A DNA stretch of 64,000 nt from Onchidella celtica. Taxonomy: Eukaryota > Mollusca > Gastropoda > Systellommatophora > Onchidiidae. The notes under the pieces are model-generated. The model did not search any database. It was not told the origin of the DNA and saw only the letters and a list, made by a program, of their open reading frames with translations. Both the position numbers and the translations under genes were made by a program. Shown here piece by piece: positions 52,391 through 64,000 of the stretch (positions are counted from its first letter, which is position 1; every line of letters begins with the position of its first letter). Location: the NCBI GenBank assembly GCA_963931925.1, contig OZ007575.1:41440112-41504111 (forward strand). Reading direction: 5' to 3'.

Positions 52391-52616
52391 CCTCGGGCCA
52401 CACCCTGATGAGTAGGTGTTGTTTGTACAAAGCAGAGACATGGAGAAAAGGGCCTGGTGGAACGAATAGGCAGATTTCGCCCGCGCATTGATTATAAGTA
52501 AATCCACTGGAGGCTTTCATTGTAGAATATCGAAATCATTACATTATTTGAAGAGCATTGAAACCAATGAAATTTTGTTTTAAAAATGCGCGAAACATTG
52601 GTCTATAGAAACTATC

Positions 52617-52737
52617 TTTGTACTTCCTGATTCATACACGTGTCCACAGTATCAGTATTTAAGCGTATACAGACACCGCTTTTGTACTTACTGACCTATG
52701 CACAGTGTTCGCAGTATCAATATTTATAAGTGTATAT
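52617..52737 (+). repeat. Degenerate tandem duplication, 64 bp period
   Basis: TTTGTACTTCCTGATTCATA and TTTGTACTTACTGACCTATG open two units. Both contain ACAGT, CAGTATCA and ATATTTA-like and AGYGTATA-like ends. Confidence 0.8.
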
Positions 52738-53572
52738 TATTATAGTTTATATATAAATAGATAACAAAACAAGTTTATTCACCTACCATATGATAATGAT
52801 TATCTATTAAGTCATTCGAATCGACACTTCATTCACAAGGCCCGTGTAAATTGTCATTAATATTAATAACTTTAGTTTATTCTGCATTTTTTTCACAAGT
52901 ACTTGGTATTCGGACGCTTTTCATCTAACAGTAAATAATAGTTATAAAACCTCCCATTTATTTAAGGTAGTTGAGATAAAATGCAAAATAAACAGTACTA
53001 AATAATTTTTTATTAATATGCTCAGAGCCCTCCCCCTCCCCCTCCCCCCCCCCCCTTTTTTTTCTACTTTCAAATGACTACGTAAATGCAGACAATCGTA
53101 CGTAAATTGCACTTCAAATTCCAGCAATCAAGTGTTCATTGTGCACAGAAAATTACATGGACATCATTACTTCTACAGTTTAGTAACCGATTTAATGTAG
53201 GATCTAGGAACGCACAATATTTATTCTCATAACATTATATTTGATGGGTGAGCGTCACAATTCAGTCATAATCATAATTTGTATCAGAATACACATGATC
53301 TCTTATTTAAAATTTAGATCATAGTTATATTTGAATTGAAAAAAATAAAAAATAAATAAAATGTAAACACTCTTATTGTATTAAGTTCTTTCTGGACCAT
53401 GGGGGCCATAAGAGTAAATTTTCTCACATTCCCAATATGTTACGTGAGCTACCGTGTTGTGGAAAAACATGCCTTGGAAATGATACAAAAGCAAACGAAC
53501 AAACCAAAAGTGTACAGGAGAAGCAAACAAACAAAAAACAAAAAAAATGAGCTACGTCCTTTTGCATGCTCG

Positions 53573-53728
53573 TTCAATGTCCATTTTGCGATGACTAAAC
53601 AGAAACATTTAGGCGTACAAAAGCGTAACGCAGACAGAAAGACAGAGCATATTTCACTCTATAAAATGATATTTTAAAGTGATATAGACCTGGATTGGCG
53701 TATATACTGGTTTTTCTCGTCGCACGAT
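53573..53728 (+). repeat. Dispersed repeat family C, copy 3
   Basis: Landmarks ATGACTAAACAGAAACATTT, CGTACAAAAGCGTAACG, GACAGAGCATATTTCACTC, TATAAAATGAT and GACCTGGATTGGCGTATATAC. Same orientation as the other two copies. Confidence 0.82.
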
Positions 53729-54541
53729 GGTACGGTCTGCGTATTTATAGCCATTGGTTACACATTCTCACAACACCGTCTGTGTACATTATACACACGT
53801 AATTGCTACAGATTGACTGGACCGGCATTAAGCTAGACGGATACGGCTGCCAGCTGTGAGGACACCCGACTGTTTGTCTTCACTACCAGGGACCCTGGAC
53901 GGGGGCTTGTTGGTGTGAAAAATACTTCTTAACGTAGACGTAAGATGGGCCTGAGGACGGATTCAAGTGTCCTTAGGATTCAACAGAGTTGTTAATGAGT
54001 GGTCACCATTTGTGTTGGTCTTATAAAGCAAGGAGGACTGAACACGATGGAGGTTGAATGCATTTGTTCAGGTTTTGGTTAGAATGACTGTCTTGAAAAT
54101 AACATTATTTCTAAATTATTTGCAATAAGCACGCTGCTATTAAACGCTTGAGAAACATAATGTAGTACAGATTTAAACATCGTTACAAGTGTTGAAAGTC
54201 CACACTGCATTCAAGAAGATCGCCCAAAAATATTCTCTCTGAGCTGCACAATCATTCAGTTTGAAAAGAATTCGGTATTTAATTACAATAGATCTTACGA
54301 AAGCTTAAAATTAATGGGCAAAGTATAAAATAATACAATGAATTTAGGATAAAAGCAACAATGGGAAATAAGTCTGTAATACTGTAGCTTCATCATTAAT
54401 AGTTATTTGACCAGTTGTTCGACAGCAGATTGGAAGTGCGAGAAAAGTACAGGGCAATGAATATTTACCACTGAAATTAAAGAAATAGCAACAGGGAGAG
54501 GGAAAAATGTATTAAAGAGAGGAACCGCTCGGCTCTCTAGT

Positions 54542-54624
54542 CCTATAGTTTAGCCATGCAGTTAGTTGCAAGGCTCAATATGCCTATGGTTTAGCCATGC
54601 AGTTAGCTTGCAAGGCTCTGTGTG
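54542..54624 (+). repeat. 41-42 bp tandem duplication upstream of a TATA motif
   Basis: CCTATAGTTTAGCCATGCAG and CCTATGGTTTAGCCATGCAG each begin a unit ending with GCAAGGCTC and a short variable tail. The second copy ends 7 bp before a TATATAAAA motif. Confidence 0.9.
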
Positions 54625-54631
54625 CCTTGAG

Positions 54632-54640
54632 TATATAAAA
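54632..54640 (+). promoter_or_regulatory. TATA box candidate, plus strand
   Basis: TATATAAAA directly follows the 41 bp tandem repeat. A start would be expected near 54660-54670. No convincing gene follows on the plus strand: the nearest open frame (54835-55041) opens with TTG and is not recognised. This could be a promoter for an unseen transcript or chance AT-rich sequence. Confidence 0.3.
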
Positions 54641-55801
54641 TCACAACTTGTCAGCCTGTCTCCACTTGTCAAGTGCATTCTAACCACATTCAGAAAACAG
54701 CACTAAACTCTGGCAGGGTCAAATTCTGCGGGGACCCAGCTCGTGAGTGTTGATCTCGCAGTTAGACAGAAGACAAACCGAAACATTTTCTGGACGAATT
54801 CAAAACAAAGCTGCAGCGAAATCCACACGGCAATTTGGAAAAGGATCCGGCACCGCCAGGCACGGAGCAGCTCTTCTGTAGCACCCGGAGCTCGGCCGAG
54901 CTCGGGATACGGGAGATAATTCCACGAGAACGGAAAACAAACAAACAGCACATTTTCTCATCATGTGGTGCCCTTATGGAGATACAAGGAAAAGGATACC
55001 AAGACAAAACACATTATGGGATGCGCCTTTTTCAAATCTAACGTGCATCTTTTGCACTCTTTATCATGGCAACATTTGCTGCTTACTATTACCGTACTAT
55101 TATTGTATTAGTGTGTTATATTATATTCCTTTATTACTTACTTTTATTATTAATATTGTCATTATTATTATTATTTTGTAGCCGTGTGCGTCTCCACTAC
55201 TAGGACAGTATATTAGGTCGCTTCAGGTAGTATAAAGTACATGGCCCCCAACCAGGAGGAAGTCAGAGCACGTCTAATATTATTCGCCTCCTTCCTGAAT
55301 TTAGACTCCAATATAATGGCAAAACCGACATCAAACTCTTTATCAATTCATTCAAAAACTCAGATCCACATAAACTTTGTAAATTTGCAATCATATCCCG
55401 TGCCGTTTTTACTTCGAAAAACTATGACTTGTAAGGACAGCGTCAACCAGTTTAGCTGTCGGTGGCAAGAAACATAATACAAACGGACAAGTGACCAAAT
55501 AAATATTCCGCCCACAACAGATTAAGCAAATGTTTTTACGATTATCCCTACGATCTCGAGAAATCTCATTTCAGTTTTTGCATTGTTCATTGTTATGGGT
55601 TCTAAAATTACTCATAACATTTGTTGTTGTTGTTGTTAAAGTTGGAAGCAAGGAACTTCTACTTACCGGGACCATTATGTGGTTCAGTAGCTTATTTTTA
55701 AGACAAAAGTTTTCATTAATAGGCCCAATAACACAACATGTGACTCACTGGGCAAATGAAAATGTTTTGTTACGGAATCTTTCACGAATATCCCTGAGAA
55801 A

Positions 55802-55802
<1 letters not shown>

Positions 55803-55832
<30 letters not shown>
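55803..55832 (+). repeat. GA microsatellite
   Basis: Fifteen GA units followed by AAGAAAAG. Confidence 0.92.
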
Positions 55833-55836
<4 letters not shown>

Positions 55837-56032
55837 AAAGCAGGAAGAAAACTAAACATCCTCTGTCGGAGAACGTCTGGCGAATTGGAACTTTTAAAAT
55901 GGATAAGGGTTGCAGGTGGGATTGGTGCAAAATAGGTCAAACTTGATTTTAATTTTTTAATTTTTTTTTAAAAGTTAAGCCAGAGGAAAATGTTTCACAC
56001 GTTTTCTGTACATGTAACGACGCCCGTGATCT

Positions 56033-56113
56033 GGAACTTCCGCCAAGCCGGCTGATGTTTTGTGACGAGCAGTAATTAGAACTGGTGCACGCCGAGCGTC
56101 TTGGCGGAACTTC
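56033..56113. repeat. Inverted repeat with 52 bp loop
   Basis: GAACTTCCGCCAAG at 56034-56047 pairs with CTTGGCGGAACTTC at 56100-56113 (13 of 14 bases). The loop contains GCAGTAATTAGAACTGG, with a homeodomain-type core. It is too short for an autonomous transposon and could be a stem-loop or paired binding sites. Confidence 0.5.
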
Positions 56114-57062
56114 TGAACCTATCGTCGGTCAACATGGTCTCAAGATCTCAGAGCTGTTGTGAAATGGTAGCTCCGGTGGGACGGTGCCGCGGGTAAGAAG
56201 ACACCCTTGGAGAAACAGTCCGTCGGAAGAACGTTTGTTACTACTTCGCTTCTAACCTGCTTGAGTTTGTTTGAACGCACGGCCCTGGTTTTCGCTACGA
56301 CGTGGGGAAAAATCCCCCGAACCTGTGTATATAGACATTGTTGACTAATTTTCGAATTTCACAGATGGCTGCAAGAGTCAAATGTCTTCTTGTGTTAAAT
56401 AAAAACAGGAAAAAAAGGATATGTCTGAATTGCTAGCTGTCGGTTGTCGAGTGCTCAGCAGAGAGTAGATGGGAAATTGTTTCGTTCGTGTTTCACATTG
56501 TTATGTAACGGTTGAGAAATGTATAGTAACGCAGTTGATGGGCCATGAAAAAAGCATCTGACGAAATGCAGACCAAATGCTTCAACGGCTGCTAAAAAAT
56601 GTGGCTGTATTAGATTATATTATATAATACAGCATTCGTTTTGCATATTCTTACCATGCGCCGAACTGCAATACGACAGACGGCGTGTCTGATGCTGCTG
56701 CAGTTGTTTTTTCTAAGCCTGCCAAGATTGTGTCTATTTTATGATCAGCAAACATTTGAACAAATATAAACTAGACATATTTATTTGCCTAAATGAGAGA
56801 GAAACAAGAAATACCACAAAATCCCGGTGTGAAAAAGTAGAAAAAAAAACCCAACAACATCCAACACGGCAGCTGCACAATCGACGGCTGGTGCATAGGT
56901 TTTTTTGCGTTTAAGGAGCAACCGTGGTGACATCCGTGGCGTGCAGAGGTTTGGGGATGCCCCGAGCCAATTCCTTGATTGTATGCCCCAAGACTCGAGT
57001 ATAGTCTGATCTCGCTTGGAAAAACACGGATCCACATTCACACCAGCTTGGGGGCCTGTTGA

Positions 57063-57451
57063 GGGGAAAAGATGCGAAGAGGCAAGGTGCTCGCCTCTCA
57101 TGCCAAAGGTAACGGGTTCGATTCCCGGTCGGTGCAGGCATGTTGCAATTTTTTTCGGGGGGGGGGGGATTCTTGTCCCTGATCCTATGGTAGGTTGGAT
57201 CGAGCACCTAGTCTTCTCGGATAAGGACCAAAAACTCGGAGGGCCGCGTGCACGTTAAAGATACCTTGGCAGCTAAAAGTCGAGAAGACCAGGCCGAACA
57301 AGGCCGCTGCCCGGGCAAAATTCTAAAAAAAAACAACAACTAATCCCTACCTCAATAACACACAGAAACAAGAACTAGAAAAATAAAAACAAGAAAATTG
57401 AGGTGTAAATGCCAAAGGCAGCAAACCTACTAACATAAAGACCTAAACACA
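57063..57451 (+). mobile_element. tRNA-headed SINE copy (family A), near full length
   Basis: The head has AGAGGCAAGGTGCTCGCC, and the B box reads GGTTCGATTCCC. The shared GGTCGGTGCAGGCATGTTG, a G-run, CTGATCCTATGGTAGG, TTAAAGATACCTTGGCAG and AACAAGGCCGCTGCCC follow. An ACAACAA-rich bridge leads to a 3' end with GGCAGCAAACCTACTAAC and ACCTAAACACA. The first 20 bases of the head are diverged. It lies upstream of Pax6, in opposite orientation to that gene. Confidence 0.9.
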
Positions 57452-58133
57452 AAGAAGCTGATAGCGGTAATTTCAAATTTAAAAAAAGTTCATTTTAATT
57501 TCACTGTTTGATTTAGATGCCACCTTAAATGGATCCCAGGGGCCGTCGACTCCAATGCCCCCCCCCTCCCCTTTCTGCACGCCATTGAGTTAGACACACA
57601 CTGAGGTTGGTCAACAAAATGCATAGTAAACTGTAACTGAAATCTTGAATTTGAAGTCACAGAATAATAAATGAAAGTTTTAATTAATAATTCAAATATC
57701 AATGAAGTGCCGCCTTCACTAATGCAGCTAATGAGTTTAGACAATGCTTTTGTGATGCCTATTTTTATTCAGACAAAAAGTAGACAACAGAAATAGGAAT
57801 AAAATAAATAGGGATAAGATGATCCGGTGTATCTTGTTCGGGAATGATTGACAATTGTAAATTATTCCGGAATATTTACAAATTTTAAAACTGTGCCTGT
57901 CTTCTTGATGTAACGCAACGATTATAGGGATCTGATGTGTTCTACACGTTGCATAAAGAACATGGCTTGCCCGGCTGATGAAACGACAAAATGTGCCGTT
58001 TGTGTGTAAAGACTTTGTAGCCTCACGGGCTCTATCACTGACGGAGAAATTGTAACATCCTTAATTCTTGTCTGTTCTATCTCCATTTTCTGAAAAAAAA
58101 ACTGGAGATTTTTGATATGCAGACAAGGTTTAT

Positions 58134-58303
58134 CAAATGCACAGTTGTTTAAAGTGCTTGTGGCACTTATCACGCTGTTTCACAGTTCCGATTTATTCTA
58201 ACTCCTTATCACAATACCAAAGCTGCAAACATTCAGCGTCAAAATTTTCAGTTGTTGTGCTAAAAGTGGAGCTGGAGCAAACAAGAACGAAGGTTGCGAT
58301 TAT
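58134..58303 (+). repeat. Dispersed repeat shared with 4410-4585
   Basis: Second copy of the same unnamed repeat, on the far side of the visible Pax6 exons. Identity is around 75-80 percent by eye. Confidence 0.85.
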
Positions 58304-58935
58304 GTAAAGCATCGTGTAATTAAAAACTGCAAAACTAAACTAAGATATTTTTTTTCCAAGTCATTAATTGTCTTTCTATTTAAGTTGTATAACATTTCTG
58401 TTCGCGTAACAGTCAAACTTGTTATTTCACAGGCTTATAAAATGAATTATCATGGAGAATGGCCAAACATTGATGATTTAAAAGACCGACAACTCCTTTC
58501 CATCACTCCGAATAATGAACGTAGGGAAAAAAAAAGTTAATTTCTGTAGCCCCAATCCTGGGACGGCCCCCGTTTACGTTTATGTGGTCTATACAGCGCA
58601 CGTCTGTGTAAATGAACTGCATGTTTATGGCTAGAGAGGGGATAACTCCAATGCCTGCTGGGATTAAAAAGCGCAGTATGTGTCATTGCGTTACCCATTT
58701 GCAATTTGTCACGGGCAATTGAGTCAGCCTTCAACAAGCCCTGTCTGCCGATTGCTCTGCCACTAGAGATCCGGACCTAGCGGGGAGGTGGTGGTGATGA
58801 TGATGATGAGGAGTGGAGGGGGTGGGGGGGGGGGGTTGGGACGGGCCGTGGGGTGAGTGAAAAAAACAAAAGCTAAACTAGTAACTGTTGCACTGCGAAA
58901 GCAGAAAATGAATTCATCATAATGGAGTGCCATAT

Positions 58936-58960
58936 TTGACTTAATGCAAATTAAGGCTCC
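58936..58960. promoter_or_regulatory. POU octamer-like site
   Basis: ACTTAATGCAAATTAAGG holds ATGCAAAT embedded in a near-palindromic TTAA frame. Other octamers occur at 288-295 and, inverted, near 61571 and 26645. Confidence 0.25.
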
Positions 58961-61900
58961 TGATGAAGTAAGAGTATAAAAAAAAATGGATACTTGTTGG
59001 GAATTTGAATATTTCATCCTCGCCCCAGTTTTCAAATTCACTTTTTTTTTTTTTTGGCGACCTATTCTTTCTCTCTCTCGGTCTCTCTTTCTCTCTCTCT
59101 CTCACATGCACGCGCATTCACAAGCACATCTCTCTCCGAGGGAAAAATGTTTTAGCTTAAAATATAATTGTTTTAATTTTCAGATATTGATTGATCTATT
59201 ACGACGCATGTATGGAAAGAAACAGAGCAACAGTTACCCCCCCCCCTCCCAAAAACAAAAAAACAATAACAATAAAACAATGCAAAGCCTTAGGGCACGG
59301 AGTAGACTCTAATTCAACTCCAACTGAAGTAGACAAAAGTATATTCCTAAACCTTTCGTAGCTGCCCACATTTGACGGTATGGGATAGAAAAGAGAGGGA
59401 AATAGAAATAACTAAGTAACAGAACTAGAAAAGGGTTATTATGATTAGACAATGTGGACACACTAAGTATTATTGCCTTTGAAAATTAACGAGAGAATGT
59501 TTTTCAAATTGTTGATTTTTTATTATTTTTATTATTTATTTATTTATTTTTTTGAAATGACTGGGAACAACATAATTGTCGTACGCAGCTGAGCAAATCC
59601 ACGAAAAACGATTGAAACAACGGTCCCACTCCCCTGTGAGACAATGAAAGTTATTTGGTTCTCGGCATCTCAGTTCAGGAATGTATTATTTTGATACATG
59701 TATCTATCTAACACCGAGGTCACAGTACTGGGTGAAATAGAATTTTGGTCATCCGAGAGAGAGAGCCCCCCCCCCCCCCGTCCCCGGATCAAGCCCCCAA
59801 ACCAACGGCCCTTAGCATGTGTTGGTCATTGACGACGGGCGCAACATCTAGAAAATGCGGTTGGCACAAATATTTTTATCACACCTCGGCAGGTGCTCCG
59901 TAAATGTTGGTGAGGTCTGCGGCAGTAAAATTCTCTCATTTATGGGCGCAATGAAACAGACAAATAACGTTGTGGTAAAACTTTACATTTCCTATCTATC
60001 ACCCTCCTGGCTCCTGACCCACGGTTAAGCCATGTCGTAAACCTTTCTTACAATGGTCGTGCAGATGGGAGGAGACGCAGCTTTAGGTGTTTCATACTTC
60101 CATCTTTAAAATGTAATTAAATGTAAGTCTACAGTCTTAACAGCTACAGTGTATTTCCATTGACAAAATATTATTAAAAAAAAAAAAACAACATCGCAGC
60201 AAAGCTTGAAACAATGTCCAAATATGGCAAAGAGGAAAAAGTTGTACGTAGCAAAGCCTGGAGTAAGAAATAATAATTATAGAAACGATACAATAAACTG
60301 CAAAAGAAAAGGATAAATACATTTTGAGAATATTTTCATGTGTGTTTAACTGCACAATAAACAATAGCACTAGATCTGCGCCAATTTTTGCAACAGGTTT
60401 TAACAGTGGAGGTTTGACAGCTGTGTTGTGTTCAGCTCAAGCCCGTTAACCATTAATTGATTTTAATATGAGGGTTTTTAAATTCTTCAGAAATGTGGGT
60501 TTTTTGTTTTGTTTTGTTAGATAACAAGAATTCTCAGTCCGGCTTTCTGCGTCGTTTCGTAGACTTCCGGAATGCGGGTGTCGTTTTATCATCAGGTTCT
60601 GCATAATCTGGTCCGGGTTTTCCAGAGTTAAAGCAATGTGCACAACTGTTTGAGAGTTACCGGAAGTCAGAAATGTAATAGATTAGCTCACGATATGACA
60701 CACACCTTAATCTGACTTCAGAGTCAAAATCTTCGATGGTACCTTTCCTATTTCAACTGGTAACGGGTGCCTACGTGATTTACATACTTGTATTTGTCTA
60801 TTTACGTAATTTAAGTGTATATATATATATATAAATAATATTCAGGAATTAACTCGTATTTTTTAAAGGCTGAAATCTTACTGGATCAACCATTAGTGCA
60901 TCACAAACGTTATACACATTTATATTAATTCTGTGCAGGCTCAGTCTGCTTTCTGATTTGTGTGCACAGCCGACACGCCACGACTGTCTCATGAGTCGAC
61001 TGAGAGCACGACAAAAAATAGAAGTAGCAGAAAAAAGCAATTCTTTAACATACTGATTTACTCACGGTTAAGCGCCCTTTATGGGCCCAGATTTCTCCTA
61101 ACGACCCACCAAAGCAGTTACAATGCATCCACTAACACACAGAATCTATACCCAAGATATTATTTCCTGACTTCATCAGTAACAGCTGACAGAGTCTCTA
61201 AGAAGATCCGATACCATTTTGCTCGCAACGGATTGCCGAGTATCGCATAAACACTTTTTCTCTTTGTTTCCTAAGCTTTTCTGCTGTAAACATCTTTGCG
61301 ACATAATACCCGTCTTCTTCATTAACTTGTAACAGCCTATGGAGCTTTAGGCCGGCAATACAGAACGCATAAACACTTCCACTATTGTTCTAAGACGCTT
61401 GATTTTCTCAATCTTTCGCTTGAGTGGGCGCGGTAAGGGATGTACGCAACGGAAGCCGCGATTTATGTACAGAAAGCGTCGGTGTGGAGTGAGCCGTGAC
61501 TAGGATTGACACGTCTTCATCTATCTATCCCGTCCTCCGTACGCACTCCATCCAGGAAAAAAAAAATGCATTTGCATGAGAAATGGATGAAAGAACGCCC
61601 CTCAGCGTTCAAGCTGCACTTATCTGCAGTCGTATTTCTGTATAAACGATCGGTAATGCATAGCTTTATGCAGCGATAGACAGGGCATGTTCTTCTGTTT
61701 GGTAACTTCTATAATGCTCTATGTCACCATGCGCTTTGATGGATCTCAGCTCTGAATTTTGGAAACGTCCCTATTCCAGGCATACATAGACCATGAGCAC
61801 AATCGTAAGTTCGTACTGTAACCATATTTTGTCATGGTTACCTATGTAGATGAAGGTCTCACTAAATAAACAAACACCAAAATGCTGTAACAGTTAGTCA

Positions 61901-62587
61901 ATAATTGTTGTAGTGAAATCCCTACTTGTCGAGAGCCAATTTTTGCTACCTTCTCCCGGCTTGAAACTTTCTACTGGTGAGTGGGTCTAGTAAACTGATT
62001 ATCTTTGGCATGGTTGTATAATGTGAATTGCGCCCAGCCTACGAGTGCATTATTATAGGTTTCTTGGTTCATTATGAGCTCTCCCCATGCCCAATTGACT
62101 TTCATAAGAAGAAACTTGACTCATTGTGAAACTGAATTTTGTTTATTGTTGACCTTTTTAATTATAGTTTCTTTATTATCATTTTTTAAAGATTGTTTTC
62201 GTTATTGTTTGTACCGGGCAGTTGTAAGTTATTATTGTTTTTAGTCTCTTTGTTGTAGTTTATTTATCTGCTGCTCAATTCTGATCTGTTTATCCGCCAT
62301 TTCGCTACATGTAATTGGATTTGATGCTCATTCGCTAAATGGACTTTCGCTAAAGTTTCTTGTTGGCAACGGCCTGACATTCGTGGATCTTTGCTTTTCT
62401 GTCAATATGGACTTTTTTTAAGGGATGAATTTGACTTTTGTGCAGTCTGATTGTCAAGTTGTCGAACAATCAAACGGTCCGTAGACACGGCCAACAAGCT
62501 CGACACGCCGTAAGCGGCAACAGCGCTGCATAGAAAATCGGGGGTTCGTAATCAAGTAAGAGACAATATCGCACACCGAAGACCCCT

Positions 62588-62602
62588 GGGGGCTATTAGC
62601 CC
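62588..62602. repeat. Short GC-rich palindrome
   Basis: GGGGCTA T TAGCCCC is a perfect inverted repeat with one central base. It lies in a repeat-free block (62450-62770) that also holds two ACAAT-type Sox-like motifs. Confidence 0.6.
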
Positions 62603-63762
62603 CGTTCTCTTCACCCCTACATTTTGGCCCCCCTGATGATCTCAGCTTGAGCGTTTCTATTGTTCTCTTCCCCAGCATGGCCGGCCCTGTTATCTGATAC
62701 ATAATTAACGCACAATTTTTGCGATCGCGATACAAGCTGAGGGGACATCGTCCTAATCGTTTCGTGATTTCTGACATCGATTACTCTTTGTATTTCAGAA
62801 AGGATTCATTCGAATATTCATTTATTCATTTATTCCTTCAGTCATTCATCACAAATTTCCTAGGCACGATATTTGATCAGGAAAGCTCAGAGTACACTGG
62901 GTGAGAAAGAGACCATCTATACGCGTTGTTGGTAAGCAGATAGAAAGATTTACTGGTAAGGCTGACAAGTAGACTAACGTGTAAGCATTCACTGAGACAA
63001 AGTTATCCTCTTCATACCTTCTCAACATTAATAAGACTGACAATGAAGCTGTGACAGCATCAGTACTTAAAAACTTCATACTGTCAAAAGCCTTGAATTT
63101 TAAGGCAATATTATTTATCTGTCGCTGTCACAAACTGACTTTGTATTTTGTAACATAAGTTCAGTATATTATTTTAATTTTATTCAGACAAAAAGACTCA
63201 AAATGGACCGGAATGAAAATAATACGAAAAGAGAAAGAGAAGAAGCGACAGGAAAAGGTATCATATTTACCTTATACATGGGAGTTATGACCAGGTCATG
63301 CAAAGTAGGGAAGTGAAGACAGGTAGAATAACTTAACGTTGTTAAGTGAAAAAAAAACAAAATTAACTTCAATCAAACTTCAGCTCCCGGATATCACAGG
63401 TAAAAAAAAAAAAAAAATTCACCATAGACTTAAGTTGCTATGATCTTATGACACCTGCACATTAAGAATTCTAAAGGACACCCTTTTTTTCCCCTTTCAT
63501 TTTCTCTGTTTAAATCTTGGCATCGGATTTTTACCTTAATTTCTCAGAATTAATTAGATGTGTTTATGCCAATGACACCTGGCCACACCGTCATTCCACC
63601 CCCCCCCCCGCCCCCTTTGATTTTCTTGATCATTAAGAACTTACATGACTTTCCTCTGTTGGTCTCACAATGATTTTACAGACAAAACACGCCTTACTTC
63701 TAATTTCAAAATTTATGACCAATGAAGACTATGCCAGAAGCAGTCAGGTATATTAGTCCCTT

Positions 63763-64000
63763 GGGGACAAGGTGGTCTAGAGGCAAGGTGCTCGCCTCTC
63801 ATGCCAAGGATCCCGGGTTCTAAACCCGGGCAGTGCAGGCATGTTGGAAAGTGGATTTTTCTCATATTTTCAAGTCCCTGGTCCTATTGGGGGGTAGGAT
63901 CGAGTAGTTCTTGGAAATTGGATTTTTCTCATATTTTCAAGTCCCTGGTCCTATTGGGGGGTAGGATCGAGTACCTAGTCTTCTCGGATAAGGACGAAAA
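63763..64000 (+). mobile_element. tRNA-headed SINE copy (family A), cut by window edge, with internal duplication
   Basis: This copy has the best-preserved head in the window. GGGGACAAGGTGGTCTAGAGG carries an A-box-like TGGTCTAGAGG, and the B box is GGTTCTAAACC. GCAGTGCAGGCATGTTGG follows. Inside the body a segment of about 67 bp, beginning TTGGAAAGTGGATTTTTC, is present twice in tandem (63844 and 63911). The element runs off the window before its 3' part. Confidence 0.9.

Noticed and set aside
56640-56700. Candidate upstream Pax6 exon ending GCGCATG before GTAAG
   Set aside because: The donor is good, but the phase 1 frame has no ATG, and the ATG at its end would put the paired box out of frame.
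60446-60643. Possible Pax6 start exon with an internal ATG CAG AAC
   Set aside because: It resembles the vertebrate MQN start, but no suitable phase 1 donor follows and the frame continues without relation to Pax6.
63763-63840. tRNA gene on the plus strand
   Set aside because: Same SINE head; the downstream body matches other family members.

Overview
The window is animal nuclear DNA. It is AT-rich and dominated by introns and intergenic sequence, with many long microsatellites, tRNA-derived SINEs and one LINE. The only host gene I can identify with confidence is Pax6 (eyeless), on the minus strand. Three exons are visible: 45293-45163 and 42712-42497 (most of the paired domain) and 11129-10907 (end of the paired domain plus linker). 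The paired domain carries the Pax6-type residues Ile, Gln and Asn in its recognition region. The linker carries the [20 protein letters not shown] motif that I associate with lophotrochozoan, especially molluscan, Pax6. A mollusc, perhaps a gastropod, is therefore my best guess; the species is inference.

Layout, right to left along the gene: 64000-45294 lies upstream of the first visible coding exon. It holds promoter-like blocks near 46.8, 47.9, 52.3 and 54.6 kb and SINE copies at 57.1 kb and at the right edge. The exon carrying the start codon was not found and is probably further upstream. A 2.45 kb intron (45162-42713) separates the first two exons. A very long intron of about 31.4 kb (42496-11130) interrupts the paired box and holds most of the repeats plus several blocks rich in homeodomain-type TAAT motifs. 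To the left, 10906-1 is presumably the next intron. It contains a 5'-truncated LINE (2229-3310) and SINE copies. No homeobox exon was found there, so that part of the gene should lie beyond the left edge.

Repeats include a tRNA-headed SINE family of about 340-390 bp (five copies, one with a perfect 15 bp target-site duplication), and a second short element ending in GCGCTATATAAATG and an ATT-rich tail (four copies, three of which follow a GA microsatellite). Several unnamed low-copy dispersed families (two or three copies each), two minisatellites and many microsatellites are also present. Most long open reading frames here are repeat translations or chance frames in introns. I see no CRISPR array, bacterial-type operon or clearly novel enzyme system. 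The most interesting content is the Pax6 gene architecture, the candidate regulatory blocks inside and upstream of it, and the undescribed-looking repeat families.
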